Source of the DNA: Streptomyces filipinensis
Lineage (GTDB): Bacteria; Actinomycetota; Actinomycetes; Streptomycetales; Streptomycetaceae
Length of the DNA stretch: 64,000 nt
Assembly (NCBI RefSeq): GCF_014649495.1
Contig: NZ_BMTD01000006.1
Location: forward strand, 1-64,000
Direction of reading: 5' to 3'
Under the pieces are notes generated by a model. The model made no database searches. It had not been told where the DNA came from and saw only the letters and a program-made list of their open reading frames with translations. This document shows positions 51,131 to 62,683 of the stretch, piece after piece (the stretch's first letter is position 1; every line of letters starts with the position of its first letter). The translations under genes and the position numbers were made by a program.

Positions 51131-51988
51131 ATGTCATCCGACACCCTCGCCGAATTCCCCACCGCAGCACAGATCCCCGAGCCGGCAAACGCCCCGCGGA
51201 TCGTCCCGCGACGCCGCTACGGCCAGTGGGCGGCGGCCGCCGCCGTCCTCGTGCTGCTCGGGCTCGCCGTCAACTCCGTCGTGCGCAACAAGGCGTTCCA
51301 GTGGGACGTCGTCGCCGACTACCTCACCACCGACTCCATCCTGCGCGGGCTGTGGCTCACCCTGTGGCTGACCGCGGTCGTGATGGTCCTCGGCTTCGCC
51401 CTCGGCACCCTGCTCGCCGCCTTCCGGCTCTCCGCCAACCCGGTGCTGCGGGCGGTCGGCTGGGGCTATGTGTGGCTGTTCCGGTCGATCCCGATCCTGG
51501 TGCAGCTGCTGCTGTGGTTCAACATCGGGGCGTTGTACCCACAGGTGTTCGGCGTGCGGACCGTCAACCTGCTCACCCCGGTCGCCGTCGCGATCGTCGG
51601 ACTCACCCTGCACGAGGCCGCCTTCGCCGCCGAGGTCGTCCGGGCCGGCATCCTCTCCGTGGACCGCGGGCAGATCGAGGCCGCCCAGGCGCTCGGCCTG
51701 AGCCGGTGGCGGCGCTGGTGGCGGATCGTGCTGCCCCAGGCCATGCGCTCCATCGTGCCGCCCGCCGGCAACATGCTCGTCGGCACCCTCAAGGGCACCT
51801 CGATCGTCAGCGTCATCGCCGTCAACGACCTGCTGTTCTCCGCCCAGTTGATCTACCACCGCACCTACCAGGTCATTCCGCTGCTCATGGTCGCGACCCT
51901 CTGGTACGCGGTCGTCACCTCGTTGCTCGGCATCGGACAGCACTACGTCGAGAAGTACTACGCGCGCGGGACGGAGAACGCCCGATGA
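51131..51988 (+). CDS. Polar amino acid ABC transporter permease
   Basis: A 285-residue permease of the HisM/GlnP family. An N-terminal cytoplasmic segment of 30 residues precedes about six hydrophobic segments. GLWLTLWLTAVVMVLGFALGTLLA is the family start of the channel domain, and the EAA-type loop LSVDRGQIEAAQALGLSRWRRWWRIVLPQAM couples to the ATPase. It works with the lipoprotein encoded divergently and with the ATPase two genes on. The ATG at 51131 is natural, and the stop overlaps the FAD-protein start by four bases. Confidence 0.93.
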   Translation: MSSDTLAEFPTAAQIPEPANAPRIVPRRRYGQWAAAAAVLVLLGLAVNSVVRNKAFQWDVVADYLTTDSILRGLWLTLWLTAVVMVLGFALGTLLAAFRLSANPVLRAVGWGYVWLFRSIPILVQLLLWFNIGALYPQVFGVRTVNLLTPVAVAIVGLTLHEAAFAAEVVRAGILSVDRGQIEAAQALGLSRWRRWWRIVLPQAMRSIVPPAGNMLVGTLKGTSIVSVIAVNDLLFSAQLIYHRTYQVIPLLMVATLWYAVVTSLLGIGQHYVEKYYARGTENAR

Positions 51989-53745
51989 GGCCGCAGCTGG
52001 TGATCGTGGGAGCCGGGCCGCGGGCGACCGGACTCCTGGAGCGCATCGCCGCCAACGCCCCCGAGCTGTACACCGGTTCAGGACTCGACATCCATCTGGT
52101 CGACCCGCACCCGCCCGGCGGCGGCCGCATCTGGCGCCAGGCCCAGTCGCCGCTGCTGTGGATGAACTCGCACGCCGAGGACGTCACGATGTTCACGGAC
52201 GAGACGGTGACCATGGACGGCCCGGTGCGCACGGGCCCCACCCTGCACGAGTGGGCCGCGCTGGACGGCGGCACCTTCGCCGACCGGCAGCTCCAGGGCC
52301 GCTACCTGCGCTGGGTGTACGAGCAGGCCCTGGCCGACCTGCCGCCGGGCGTCACCGTCCGGCACCACCCCCGGCGCGCCCTGCGCGTCAGCGGCCCGCG
52401 CGAGGGCCGCCAGCAGGTGTGGCTGGAGGGCCGCTCACGCCCCCTCCTCGCCGACCTGGTGGTCCTCGCCCTCGGCCACCTCGACGCCGAACCCGACGAC
52501 GAGCAGGCCGCCCTGGCCGCCTACGCCCGTGAACACGGCCTGGTGCACCTGCCGCCCGACTTCACCGCCGACAGCGACCTGTCCCCGCTGCGGCCCGGCG
52601 AACCGGTCCTCGTGCGGGGCTTCGGGCTGGCCTTCGTCGACCTGATGGTGCTGCTCACCGAGGGACGCGGCGGGCGGTACGAGGGCGAGGTGTACCTTCC
52701 CTCGGGCCGGGAGCCGGTGCTCCACGTCGGCTCCCGGCGCGGAGTGCCGTACCACTCGAAGATCGGCTACGACTGGACCGGCGACCGGCCCCCGCTGCCC
52801 CGCTTCTTCGGCCCGGCCGAGGCGAAGGCGCTGCTGGCCCGCCCGGACGGCTTCGACTTCCGGCGCGATGTGTGGCCGCTGGTGGAGAAGGAGCTGGGCT
52901 ACGCCCACTACCACCGGCTGTTCACCGCCCACGCCGAGCGCACGGCGATGGCCTGGACCGACTTCGAGCAGAGGTACGCGGCCGCCGCCGGCCCCGCCGA
53001 GACCCTGGCGCTGGTCACCGCCGCCGTACCGGACCCCGCCGACCGGCTCGACCTCACCGCGCTCGACCACCCGCTGGCGGGGGTGCGGTACACCTCGCAC
53101 GAGGACTTCCAGGACGGGCTGCGGGCGTACGTCGAGGGCGACCTGAAGCGACGCCACGACCCGTCGCACAGCGCCGACCTGGGCGTCTTCCTCGGGCTGC
53201 TCTCCGTCTACGGGCAGCTCGTGCGGCTCGGGAACACCGGCCCCTGGTGGCACGGATTCTTCAGCTACCTGGCGTCCGGGCCGCCCGGACCCCGGCTGCG
53301 GCAGATGCTCGCGCTGTCCCGGGCCGGCCTGCTGAAGTTCGTCGGCGCCGGCATGACCGTCACCGCCGAGGACGGGGTGTTCCGGGCCACCAGCCCCACC
53401 GTGCCCGGCTTCTCGGTCGAGGCCCGCGCGCTGGTCGAGGCCCGGCTGCCCGAGCCCACCCTCGGCCGGGCCCGCGACAGCCTGCTGCGCGAACTGCACG
53501 CCGACGGCGCCGCCGAGACCCCCGAAGGGCTGCTCCGGGTCGATCCCGGCGACGGCCGGATCCTCGACGGAGCCGGGAGACCGCATCCCCGGCGCTTCGC
53601 GCTCGGCCCCTACACCGATGCCCGTACCCCCGGAGCCTTCACCCGGCCCCGCACCGGCGGGGCAGCGTTCCGGCAGAACGACGCCACCGCCCGGGCTGCG
53701 CTGGCCTTTCTGAGCGCCTCACACGTAAAGGAACTCGCGCGATGA
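51985..53745 (+). CDS. FAD/NAD(P)-binding protein of the amino acid ABC operon
   Basis: A 586-residue flavoprotein. The N-terminus LVIVGAGPRATGLLERIA is a Rossmann dinucleotide motif. VDPHPPGGGRIWRQAQSPLLWMNSHAEDVTMF and VRGFGLAFVDLMVLLTEGRGG are typical of the NAD_binding_9/FAD-NAD(P) family. The C-terminal 250 residues are less conserved. Its reaction is unknown. It could supply reduced flavin or N-oxygenate an amino acid. It is embedded between permease and ATPase genes with overlaps of four bases on both sides, so it is made together with the transporter, an unusual arrangement that points to processing of the imported amino acid. Confidence 0.85.
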   Translation: MRPQLVIVGAGPRATGLLERIAANAPELYTGSGLDIHLVDPHPPGGGRIWRQAQSPLLWMNSHAEDVTMFTDETVTMDGPVRTGPTLHEWAALDGGTFADRQLQGRYLRWVYEQALADLPPGVTVRHHPRRALRVSGPREGRQQVWLEGRSRPLLADLVVLALGHLDAEPDDEQAALAAYAREHGLVHLPPDFTADSDLSPLRPGEPVLVRGFGLAFVDLMVLLTEGRGGRYEGEVYLPSGREPVLHVGSRRGVPYHSKIGYDWTGDRPPLPRFFGPAEAKALLARPDGFDFRRDVWPLVEKELGYAHYHRLFTAHAERTAMAWTDFEQRYAAAAGPAETLALVTAAVPDPADRLDLTALDHPLAGVRYTSHEDFQDGLRAYVEGDLKRRHDPSHSADLGVFLGLLSVYGQLVRLGNTGPWWHGFFSYLASGPPGPRLRQMLALSRAGLLKFVGAGMTVTAEDGVFRATSPTVPGFSVEARALVEARLPEPTLGRARDSLLRELHADGAAETPEGLLRVDPGDGRILDGAGRPHPRRFALGPYTDARTPGAFTRPRTGGAAFRQNDATARAALAFLSASHVKELAR

Positions 53746-54503
53746 GCGTCATGGTCGACATCAGGTCCGTGCACAAGAGCTTCGGCCCGCTCGACGTCCT
53801 CAAGGGCATCGACCTGACGGTGCGCGCCGGCGAGGTGACCGTCGTGCTCGGCCCCTCCGGCTCCGGCAAGTCGACGCTGCTGCGCACCATCAACCATCTG
53901 GAGAAGGCCGACCGCGGCGAGGTCAGCGTCGACGGTTCGCCGATGGGGTACCGGCGCGCCGGGGACAAGCTGTACGAGCTGCCCGAGCGCGCGGTGCTCC
54001 GCCAGCGCACCCGGATCGGGTTCGTCTTCCAGAACTTCCACCTCTTCCCGCACCTCACGGCCTTGGACAACGTCGTCGAGGCGCCGGTGTCCGCGCTGAG
54101 ACGGCCCCGGAAGGAGGCGGTGGCGGCCGCGCGCCGGCTGCTGGAGCGGGTGGGGCTCGGCGACAAGGCCGACGCCTATCCCCGGCAGCTGTCCGGCGGC
54201 CAGCAGCAGCGGGTGGCCATCGCGCGGGCCCTCGCGCTGGAGCCGAAGCTGCTGCTGTTCGACGAGCCGACCTCGGCGCTCGATCCCGAGCTGGTCGGCG
54301 AAGTCCTCGACGTCATCCGGGACCTGGCGGAGCGGGGCACGACGATGATCGTCGTCACGCACGAGATCGCGTTCGCCCGTGAGGTCGCCGACACGGTGGT
54401 GTTCATGGCCGACGGCAGGATCGTCGAACAGGGGCCGCCGGGTGAGGTGCTCGGCGCTCCGCGGGAGGAGCGGACGCGGGCGTTCCTGGCGAAGGTGCTG
54501 TGA
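53742..54503 (+). CDS. Polar amino acid ABC transporter ATP-binding protein
   Basis: A 253-residue ATPase of the GlnQ/HisP type. Walker A is GPSGSGKSTLLRTIN, the Q-loop VFQNFHLFPHLTALDNV, the signature LSGGQQQRVAIARALA, Walker B LLLFDEPTSALDPE and the H-loop VTHEIAFAREVAD. It drives import through the permease at 51131. The ATG at 53742 overlaps the FAD-protein stop, and AAAGGA lies about ten bases upstream. Confidence 0.94.
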   Translation: MSVMVDIRSVHKSFGPLDVLKGIDLTVRAGEVTVVLGPSGSGKSTLLRTINHLEKADRGEVSVDGSPMGYRRAGDKLYELPERAVLRQRTRIGFVFQNFHLFPHLTALDNVVEAPVSALRRPRKEAVAAARRLLERVGLGDKADAYPRQLSGGQQQRVAIARALALEPKLLLFDEPTSALDPELVGEVLDVIRDLAERGTTMIVVTHEIAFAREVADTVVFMADGRIVEQGPPGEVLGAPREERTRAFLAKVL

Positions 54504-54621
54504 GGATGGGCGGGGAGGCCGGTCGTGGCGGGCGGGACAGTGCCGGTGCGCGCCGCCGTGGTCGTCCGCCGTCGCGCCGGCCCGGACCGGCAGGCGGAGC
54601 GTGGCGGCGGGAGGCGTCGGA

Positions 54622-55757
<1,136 letters not shown>

Positions 55758-55761
<4 letters not shown>

Positions 55762-56540
55762 CGACGGACGCGACCGAGGCGTGGCAGCAGTGGCACGACA
55801 AACGCGTGGAGACGGTCTCGGCGCCCTACGGGCCGCTCGCACTGACCGCCACGCACTGGCTCCCGGACCAACCGGAGGGGCGGCTTCCGGGCATTCCCGG
55901 GACCTGGGTGGCGGATGGGGAGGGCGTGGTGCTCACCGCCGCCGAGACCGACGGACTGACCGTGGACGGGCAGCCCTTCGCGGGCGAGGTCCGGCTCGCC
56001 GCCGACCCCGGGCCGGAGGCCGACTCGCGGGTCGCGCTGGCGAGGAAGCGGCTGTTCGTGCTGGTCCGCGAGGGCGTCTGGGGCGTGCGGGTCTACGACC
56101 CCGAGTCCGGGACCCGGCGCGCCTTCAAGGGCGTCGAGGCCACTTCGTACGACCCCCGCTGGTCGGTGCCGGGGCGGTTCACACCGTACGACGGCACGCG
56201 CACCGTGCGGGTCGGCAACGCGGACGGACGCGAGCGCGGCCTCGCCCTCGCCGGCGAGCTGGCCTTCACCCTGGCGGGCCGGGAACTGACGCTGCGGGTC
56301 GCGCAGCAGGGCGACGGGCGGCTGTGGGCGGTGTTCGCCGACGCCACCAGCGGTGACAGCAGCTACCGGTTCCGCTTCCTGTACCCGGCCGCGCCGGACA
56401 CCGAGGGGCGTACGACCGTCGACTTCAACCGCGCCCAGTTGCCGCCGTGCGCCTTCGCCGACCACTTCGTCTGCCCCTTCCCGCCACCGGGCAACACGCT
56501 CGACGCGGCGATCGAGGCGGGCGAGCGTGCGCTGAGCTGA
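55758..56540 (+). CDS. DUF1684 domain protein
   Basis: A 260-residue, mainly beta-strand protein of the DUF1684 family. Conserved features are the opening [49 protein letters not shown] in the middle and the C-terminal [28 protein letters not shown], whose Asp/Asn/Cys/His set is invariant in the family. The function is unknown. It starts at an ATG overlapping the monooxygenase stop, so it is the last gene of the operon and probably acts on the same compound. No signal peptide is seen. Confidence 0.88.
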
Positions 56541-56742
56541 CGTCAGGAGGCTGCTGCGTATGAGTGGTTTAAAGTCGGACGGCCGAAAGGCACTCTTGTG
56601 GCGACCGGTCGTTCGGCCGAATACTCCCCCTCAGCGCTTGTCAGGGGGCATGCGTGTTCGGAATCCGGCCACACCCCCTGGCTGCGCCTCACGGGCCCCG
56701 ACCCCACGCGGGCCCCCGACTTCCCCTGGGAGGGAACGAAAA

Positions 56743-57645
56743 GTGAGGATCAAGCGCACCACTCCCCGCAACGGCACCGCGAGACGGACCCGGCTGATCG
56801 CCGTGGCCACCGGCTTCCTGGCCGCGGCCGCGTTCGCCGCCCCCACCGCGAACGCCGGCGACGACGGCCACACGTTCAGCGCCGCCCAGCTCAGCAAGGT
56901 CGACGACTCCGTCCTGAAGGCCGACGTACCCGGCACGGCCTGGGCGGTGGACAGCAGGACCGACCGCGTCGTCGTCACCGTCGACAGCACGGTGTCCAAG
57001 GCCGAGATCGCCAGGATCAAGCGGCAGGCCGGCTCCGGCGCGGGCGCGCTCACCATCAAGCGCACCCCCGGCAGGTTCAGCAAGCTGATCAGCGGCGGTG
57101 ACGCCATCTACGGCGGTTCCTACCGCTGCTCGCTCGGCTTCAACGTGCACAGCGGCAGCACCTACTACTTCCTGACCGCCGGTCACTGCGGCCAGGTCGC
57201 CTCCACCTGGTACAGCAACTCCAGCCACAGCACGGTGCTCGGCACCAACGTCGGCTACAGCTTCCCGGGCAACGACTTCGCGCTGGTCCGGTACACCAAC
57301 TCCGGTGTGTCACACCCGAGTTCCGTGGGCAGCCAGTCCATCACGAGCGCGGCCACGCCGTCCGTGGGCGCGACCGTCTACCGGCGCGGTTCCACCACCG
57401 GCACGCACAGCGGCCGGGTCACCGCGCTGAACGCCACCGTCAACTACGGCGGCGGCGACATCGTCTACGGGCTGATCCAGACCACGGTGTGCGCCGAGGG
57501 CGGTGACAGCGGTGGTCCGCTGTACGCGGGGAGCGTGGCCTACGGACTGACGTCCGGGGGCAGCGGTGACTGCACGTCCGGCGGTACGACGTTCTTCCAG
57601 CCGGTGACCGAGGCGTTGAGCTACTACGGGGTCACGCTGCCCTAG
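56743..57645 (+). CDS. sprB: Streptogrisin B-like secreted serine protease
   Basis: A 300-residue pre-pro-protease of family S1E. The signal peptide ends after ANA (residue 38). The propeptide runs to residue 116 and ends in [10 protein letters not shown]. The mature enzyme starts at ISGGDAIY. The catalytic triad is H148 (TAGHC), D178 (GNDFALV) and S256 (GDSGGP), with the Cys pairs present. The sequence follows S. griseus protease B closely over its whole length. The propeptide acts as a folding chaperone. The GTG at 56743 has GGGAGGGA upstream. An upstream palindrome TTCGGCCGAA (56612-56621) and the CCCCCT/AGGGGG pair (56626-56648) may be regulatory. Confidence 0.93.
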   Translation: MRIKRTTPRNGTARRTRLIAVATGFLAAAAFAAPTANAGDDGHTFSAAQLSKVDDSVLKADVPGTAWAVDSRTDRVVVTVDSTVSKAEIARIKRQAGSGAGALTIKRTPGRFSKLISGGDAIYGGSYRCSLGFNVHSGSTYYFLTAGHCGQVASTWYSNSSHSTVLGTNVGYSFPGNDFALVRYTNSGVSHPSSVGSQSITSAATPSVGATVYRRGSTTGTHSGRVTALNATVNYGGGDIVYGLIQTTVCAEGGDSGGPLYAGSVAYGLTSGGSGDCTSGGTTFFQPVTEALSYYGVTLP

Positions 57646-57670
57646 CGAGTGGCGAGTCCGGCCTGCTGGG

Positions 57671-57703
57671 GAGCCCCCGTGCGCGAGGCGCGTACGGGGG
57701 CTC
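57671..57703 (+). terminator. Terminator after the sprB-like gene
   Basis: A 10-bp stem GAGCCCCCGT/ACGGGGGCTC, extended by GCGC/GCGC with a two-base bulge, starts 25 bases after the stop and is followed by TTCCGTT. The rest of the gap to 57974 (about 270 bases) shows only the AGGAGG site of the next gene. Confidence 0.85.
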
Positions 57704-57973
57704 TTCCGTTGCCCGGCGAGGGTGGAGAACGAGCCATGCACTGTCGTGACGTTCCGCTGTGGACTCCTCGCGGGTAGTGTTTGCAGTGCGAATTTCCGGG
57801 CGTGACCGTGCTCAGTCAAATCTGCGGGGGTGTGCGAGCCCTCTGCGCGCGCGTCCTGAAGTCAACCTTGTGTGCTCCCTGGGTCGTTCGGAAGAGTGGG
57901 CGCTCGTCAACCAGCCTTCAGGTCCGTCGGGTCCCCACAACTCGCGGACCATCCCCCCACAGGAGGACGTGAG

Positions 57974-59056
57974 TTGAAGCACCGACGCATATCCGGGCGG
58001 CGGGCCGCCCTGGCCGGTGCGGGAATCGCCGCACTGGTCGCCGCGGGTGTCACCTTGCAGAATGCGAACGCCAGCGAGCCTGCGAAGTCCGCTCCGCAGC
58101 TGCGGGTTCTGTCCGCTCCGGCGGCTGGAAACCTCGCATCGACGCTGCTGAAGAACCTCGGCTCCGGCGCGGCCGGCAGCTACTACGACACCCAGGCCAG
58201 GAGTCTCGTCGTCAACGTGCTCGACCAGGGCGCGGCGAACACCGTCGAGGCGGCCGGGGCCAAGGCGAGACTCGTCACCAACTCGCTCGCCGCGCTCGAC
58301 GCCGCGCGGACCACGCTGAAGCAGGACGCGACCATCCCCGGCACCTCGTGGGCGACCGACCCGGTCAGCAACAAGGTCGTCGTCACCGCCGACAAGACGG
58401 TCTCCGGCGCGCGGTGGACCAAGCTGAGCAAGGTCGTCGACGGGCTCGGCGGCAAGGCCGAGCTGAAGCGGTCGCAGGGGCGGTTCAAGCCCTTCATCGC
58501 CGGTGGCGACGCGATCAGCGGGTCGGGCGGGCGCTGCTCGCTCGGCTTCAACGTGGTCAAGGACGGACAGCCGTACTTCCTGACCGCCGGGCACTGCACC
58601 GCGGACATCACCAGCTGGTCGGACTCCAGCGGCAAGCAGATCGGGCAGAACGCGGAGTCGCACTTCCCGGGGACCGACTTCGGACTCGTGAAGTACACGG
58701 CGCAGGTGGACCACCCGAGCGAGGTGGACCTGTACAACGGGTCCACCCAGAAGATCACCGGTGCCGCCGAGGCGACGGTCGGGATGAAGGTGACGCGCAG
58801 CGGGTCGACGACCCATGTGCACGACGGTACGGTCACCGGCCTGAACGCCACGGTGAACTACCAGGAGGGCACCGTCAGCGGTCTCATCCAGACCGATGTG
58901 TGCGCCGAGCCCGGTGACAGCGGCGGCTCGCTGTTCTCGGGGAGCAACGCCATCGGGCTGACCTCCGGGGGCAGTGGTGACTGCGCCTCCGGCGGCGAGA
59001 CGTTCTTCCAGCCGGTCACCGCCGCGCTCTCCGCCACAGGGGCGAAGATCGGCTGA
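57974..59056 (+). CDS. sprD: Streptogrisin D-like secreted serine protease
   Basis: A 360-residue protease precursor of the alpha-lytic family. The start is a TTG with AGGAGG seven bases upstream, giving [14 protein letters not shown], as in S. griseus protease D. The signal peptide ends near NANA (residue 33). The propeptide contains the alpha-lytic pro-domain ([14 protein letters not shown], residues about 47-170). The mature domain starts at IAGGDAIS (residue 175), with H207, D235 and S316 as the triad. The S1 pocket fits a chymotrypsin-like specificity by family. It lies beside the sprB-like gene, probably as the product of duplication, but has its own terminator. Confidence 0.93.
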   Translation: MKHRRISGRRAALAGAGIAALVAAGVTLQNANASEPAKSAPQLRVLSAPAAGNLASTLLKNLGSGAAGSYYDTQARSLVVNVLDQGAANTVEAAGAKARLVTNSLAALDAARTTLKQDATIPGTSWATDPVSNKVVVTADKTVSGARWTKLSKVVDGLGGKAELKRSQGRFKPFIAGGDAISGSGGRCSLGFNVVKDGQPYFLTAGHCTADITSWSDSSGKQIGQNAESHFPGTDFGLVKYTAQVDHPSEVDLYNGSTQKITGAAEATVGMKVTRSGSTTHVHDGTVTGLNATVNYQEGTVSGLIQTDVCAEPGDSGGSLFSGSNAIGLTSGGSGDCASGGETFFQPVTAALSATGAKIG

Positions 59057-59079
59057 CGCGTCGGGCGTCTGTCGCGTGG

Positions 59080-59107
59080 AGCCCCGTTCCCGGGTGGGAG
59101 CGGGGCT
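59080..59107 (+). terminator. Terminator after the sprD-like gene
   Basis: A 12-bp stem AGCCCCGTTCCC/GGGAGCGGGGCT with one G-U pair and loop GGGT, 24 bases after the stop. Confidence 0.88.
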
Positions 59108-59195
59108 TCCTGGTGTGCGTTCGCGCAGGTGAGCGGCGCCCTCCCGGGTGTCGCACGCATGTTCGAGAATGGGGGTATGGTGGGGGTGGAAGTAG

Positions 59196-59209
59196 GGAAC
59201 TGATGTTCG
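59196..59209. promoter_or_regulatory. LexA (SOS) box upstream of dnaE2
   Basis: GGAACTGATGTTCG matches the actinobacterial LexA consensus CGAAC-N4-GTTCG at all positions but the first. It lies 36 bp before the dnaE2 start. DNA damage should therefore induce the mutasome pair. Confidence 0.82.
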
Positions 59210-59245
59210 AGAGCTGTTCGGGGCTCACGAGTGCGGGAGGTGCGT

Positions 59246-62200
59246 GTGCCGGGCTTCGCGCATCTGCACACCGTCTCCGGGTTCTCCCTGAGATACGGGG
59301 CATCCCATCCGGAGCGGCTGGCCGAGCGCGCCTCGGAGCGGGGGATGGACGCCCTCGCTCTCACCGACCGTGACACCGTCGCCGGTGCGGTGCGCTTCGC
59401 CAAGGCCTGCGCCGGGACGGGGGTGCGTCCGGTCTTCGGGGTGGATCTGGCGCTGGGCGAGGCCGAGGCCGTACGGCGTGAGCGGCGGCGGGCGCCGGTG
59501 CGGGGCGGGGCCTTCGTCGACGAGTCGGCCCCTCGGGTGGTCTTTCTCGCCCGGGACGGCGCCCGGGGCTGGGCTGATCTGTGCCGGCTCGTCTCGGCGG
59601 CGCACGCGGGCGGGGGTGTGCCCGAGCTGCCCTGGCCGGGCAACCACGGTGACGGCCTGACCGTGCTGCTCGGGCCGGGGTCGGATGTGGGGCGGGCCCT
59701 CGCGGCGGGGCGTCCCGATCGGGCCGCGAGGCTGCTGGGTGCGTGGCGTGAGGTCTACGGTGACGCGCTGCGGCTGGAGGCCGTGTGGCACGGGCGTACG
59801 GGTACGGGGCCCGGGTCCCTGCGGCTGGCCGCCCGTACCGTCGGGTTCGCCGCCGAACAGGGGGTGCGTCCGGTGCTCGGCAACGCCGTCCGGTACGCCG
59901 ATCCCGGGGCGGGCCCGGTCGCCGATGTGCTGGATGCCGCCCGCCGGCTGGTTCCGGTGGACCCGCGCGGGCAGCTGGACTCCGGGGAGGCGTGGCTGAA
60001 GGACGCGCGGGCGATGGCGGGGGTCGCCGAGCGGGTGGCGGAGGCCGCCGGGTACCGGCGGGAGGCCGCCCTGCGGCTGATGGAGCAGACCCTGGCCACG
60101 GCCGAGGAGTGCCGGGTCGACCCCGAGGGGGACCTCGGGGTCGGGACCGTTCACTTTCCCGAGGCGCATCTGGTGGGCGCCGGGCGGCGTACCGCCCAGC
60201 GGGCCCTCGCCTCGCGGGCGGTGGCGGGGATGGTGCGGCTCGGGTACGGCGGGAAACGCGCGTACTGGGAGCGGATGCACCACGAGCTGGACATCATCGC
60301 CCACCACGGTTTCGCCTCCTACTTCCTGACGGTTGCCCAGGTGGTCGACGACGTGCGGCGCATGGGGATCCGGGTGGCCGCCCGCGGCTCCGGTGCGGGC
60401 TCCCTCGTCAATCATCTTCTGGGCATCGCGCACGCCGATCCGGTCGAGCACGGGTTGCTGATGGAGCGCTTCCTGTCCAAGGAGCGCGTCGTGCTGCCGG
60501 ACATCGACATCGATGTGGAGTCCGCGCGCCGGCTGGAGGTCTACCGGGCGATCATCGGCCGGTTCGGCACCGAGCGGGTCGCGACCGTGTCCATGCCGGA
60601 GACCTATCGGGTGCGCCATGCCATCCGGGACGTGGGGGCCGCGCTGTCCATGGACCCGGCCGAGATCGACCGGGTGGCCAAGTCCTTTCCGCACATCCGG
60701 GCCCGGGACGCGCGGGCCGCGCTGGAGGAACTGCCCGAGCTGAAGCAGCTCGCGAGGGAGTTCCGGCGGGAGGGGGAGCGGTACGGCAGGCTGTGGGAGC
60801 TGGTCGAGGCGCTCGACGCCCTGCCGCGCGGGGTCGCCATGCATCCGTGCGGGGTGCTGCTGTCCGACGCCTCGCTCCTTGCGCGTACGCCGGTGGTGCC
60901 GACCAGCGGTGAGGGGCTGCCGATGTCGCAGTTCGACAAGGAGGACGTGGAGGACCTCGGGCTGCTCAAGCTGGATGTGCTGGGCGTGCGGATGCAGTCG
61001 GCGATGGCGCACGCGGTCGCCGAGGTGGAGCGGGTGAGCGGGGAGCGGATCGATCTGGACGCGGTGCCGGAGGGGGATCCGGAGACGTATCGGCTGATCA
61101 GGTCCACCGAGACGCTGGGCTGCTTCCAGATCGAGTCGCCGGGCCAGCGGGATCTGGTGGGGCGGCTGCAGCCGAGCACCTTTCACGATCTGGTCGTCGA
61201 CATCTCGCTGTTCCGGCCCGGCCCCGTGGCCGCCGACATGGTGCGGCCGTTCATCGAGGCACGGCACGGGCGGGCCCCGGTGCGCTGTCCGCACCCGGAT
61301 CTGGAGGAGGCGCTGGAGGGGACGTACGGCGTCGTCGTCTTCCACGAGCAGGTCATCGAGATCGTCGCTGTCCTGACCGGTTGCGGGCGGGGCGAGGCCG
61401 ACCGGGTGCGGCGCGGCCTGTCCGACCCGGAGTCGCAGGGGCGGATCAAGGTGTGGTTCGCGCAGGCCGCGGCGGCTCGGGGGTACGGCGCGGAAACGAT
61501 CCGGCGGACCTGGGAGATCGTGGCGGCGTTCGGGTCCTACGGGTTCTGCAAGGCGCACGCGGTCGCCTTCGCCGTGCCGACGTACCAGTCGGCCTGGCTG
61601 AAGGCGCATCACCCGGCCGCCTTCTACGCCGGGCTGCTCACCCACGATCCCGGGATGTATCCGAAGCGGCTGCTGCTGGCCGACGCGCGGCGGCGTGGGG
61701 TGCCGATCCTGCCGTTGGACGTGAATGTGTCCGGGGCCGCCCATCGGATCGAACTGGTGTCCGAGTCCAAGGTGTGGGGGCTGCGGCTCGCCCTCCACGA
61801 CGTGCACGGCATCAGCGAGGCCGAGGCCGAACGGATCGCGGCCGGGCAGCCGTACTCCTCGCTGGTGGACTTCTGGGAGCGGGCCCGGCCCAGCCGGCCG
61901 CTGGCCCAAAGACTCGCTCAGGTGGGGGCGCTGGACGCCTTCGGCGCCAACCGGCGGGATCTGCAGCTGCATCTGACCGAACTGCACCGGGGCGCCCGGG
62001 GCGGTGGCGGCGGGCAGCTTCCCCTGGCGGGCGGGCGGAGGACCGCCTCGGCCGGCCTGCCGGATCTGACGTCGGCGGAGCGGCTCAGCGCCGAGCTGGG
62101 TGTGCTGTCCATGGACGCCTCGCGCAATCTGATGGACGACCACCGGGAGTTCCTCAAGGAGCTGGGCGTGATCTCCGCACGCCGGCTGCGCGAGGTGCGG

Positions 62201-62683
62201 CACGGTGAGACCGTGCTGGTCGCGGGCGCCAAGGCGGCCACCCAGACGCCGCCGATCCGCTCCGGCAAGCGGGTCGTCTTCTCCACGCTGGACGACGGCA
62301 CGGGGCTGGTCGATCTGGCGTTCTTCGACGACTCGCACGAGGCGTGCGCCCACACCGTCTTCCATTCATGGCTGCTGTTGGTGCGCGGAGTGGTGCAGCG
62401 GCGTGGTCCGCGCAGCCTGAGCGTGGTGGGTTCCGCCGCCTGGAACCTCGCCGAGCTGGTGGAGCTGCGGGCCGCGGGCGGTCTCGACGAGGTGGCGGCG
62501 CGGCTCGCGGAGCCGGTGGCCGGGGGTGCGGGCGGCGACCCGACCGGTGGGCGCCGGATCCAGCTGCCCACCGGATACGAGATGCATCCGTGGGCCGATC
62601 TGCGGCCCGCGGGGCAGGAGGCCTCACAAGGGCCTGCTGCCATACGGAAGTTGTGGCACCAGAGTCCGGGGAGTGCGGGATGA
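59246..62683 (+). CDS. dnaE2: Error-prone DNA polymerase III alpha subunit DnaE2
   Basis: A 1145-residue C-family polymerase. The PHP domain starts FAHLHTVSGFSLRYGASHPE. The catalytic palm triad lies in LPDIDIDVESARR (D419, D421, D423). YGVVVFHEQVIEI and GSYGFCKAHAVAFA are conserved fingers and thumb motifs. A helix-hairpin-helix and an OB fold follow. The length, shorter than DnaE1, and the linkage to an ImuB-like gene identify the DnaE2 mutasome type, which copies damaged DNA with low fidelity. GGGAGG five bases before the GTG at 59246 supports that start over the GTG at 59231. A LexA box lies upstream. Confidence 0.94.
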   Translation: MPGFAHLHTVSGFSLRYGASHPERLAERASERGMDALALTDRDTVAGAVRFAKACAGTGVRPVFGVDLALGEAEAVRRERRRAPVRGGAFVDESAPRVVFLARDGARGWADLCRLVSAAHAGGGVPELPWPGNHGDGLTVLLGPGSDVGRALAAGRPDRAARLLGAWREVYGDALRLEAVWHGRTGTGPGSLRLAARTVGFAAEQGVRPVLGNAVRYADPGAGPVADVLDAARRLVPVDPRGQLDSGEAWLKDARAMAGVAERVAEAAGYRREAALRLMEQTLATAEECRVDPEGDLGVGTVHFPEAHLVGAGRRTAQRALASRAVAGMVRLGYGGKRAYWERMHHELDIIAHHGFASYFLTVAQVVDDVRRMGIRVAARGSGAGSLVNHLLGIAHADPVEHGLLMERFLSKERVVLPDIDIDVESARRLEVYRAIIGRFGTERVATVSMPETYRVRHAIRDVGAALSMDPAEIDRVAKSFPHIRARDARAALEELPELKQLAREFRREGERYGRLWELVEALDALPRGVAMHPCGVLLSDASLLARTPVVPTSGEGLPMSQFDKEDVEDLGLLKLDVLGVRMQSAMAHAVAEVERVSGERIDLDAVPEGDPETYRLIRSTETLGCFQIESPGQRDLVGRLQPSTFHDLVVDISLFRPGPVAADMVRPFIEARHGRAPVRCPHPDLEEALEGTYGVVVFHEQVIEIVAVLTGCGRGEADRVRRGLSDPESQGRIKVWFAQAAAARGYGAETIRRTWEIVAAFGSYGFCKAHAVAFAVPTYQSAWLKAHHPAAFYAGLLTHDPGMYPKRLLLADARRRGVPILPLDVNVSGAAHRIELVSESKVWGLRLALHDVHGISEAEAERIAAGQPYSSLVDFWERARPSRPLAQRLAQVGALDAFGANRRDLQLHLTELHRGARGGGGGQLPLAGGRRTASAGLPDLTSAERLSAELGVLSMDASRNLMDDHREFLKELGVISARRLREVRHGETVLVAGAKAATQTPPIRSGKRVVFSTLDDGTGLVDLAFFDDSHEACAHTVFHSWLLLVRGVVQRRGPRSLSVVGSAAWNLAELVELRAAGGLDEVAARLAEPVAGGAGGDPTGGRRIQLPTGYEMHPWADLRPAGQEASQGPAAIRKLWHQSPGSAG

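Noticed and set aside
59225..62365. A 1046-codon open frame antisense to dnaE2.
   Set aside because: Composition (Pro/Arg/Gly/His-rich) and position show that it is the shadow of the polymerase gene.
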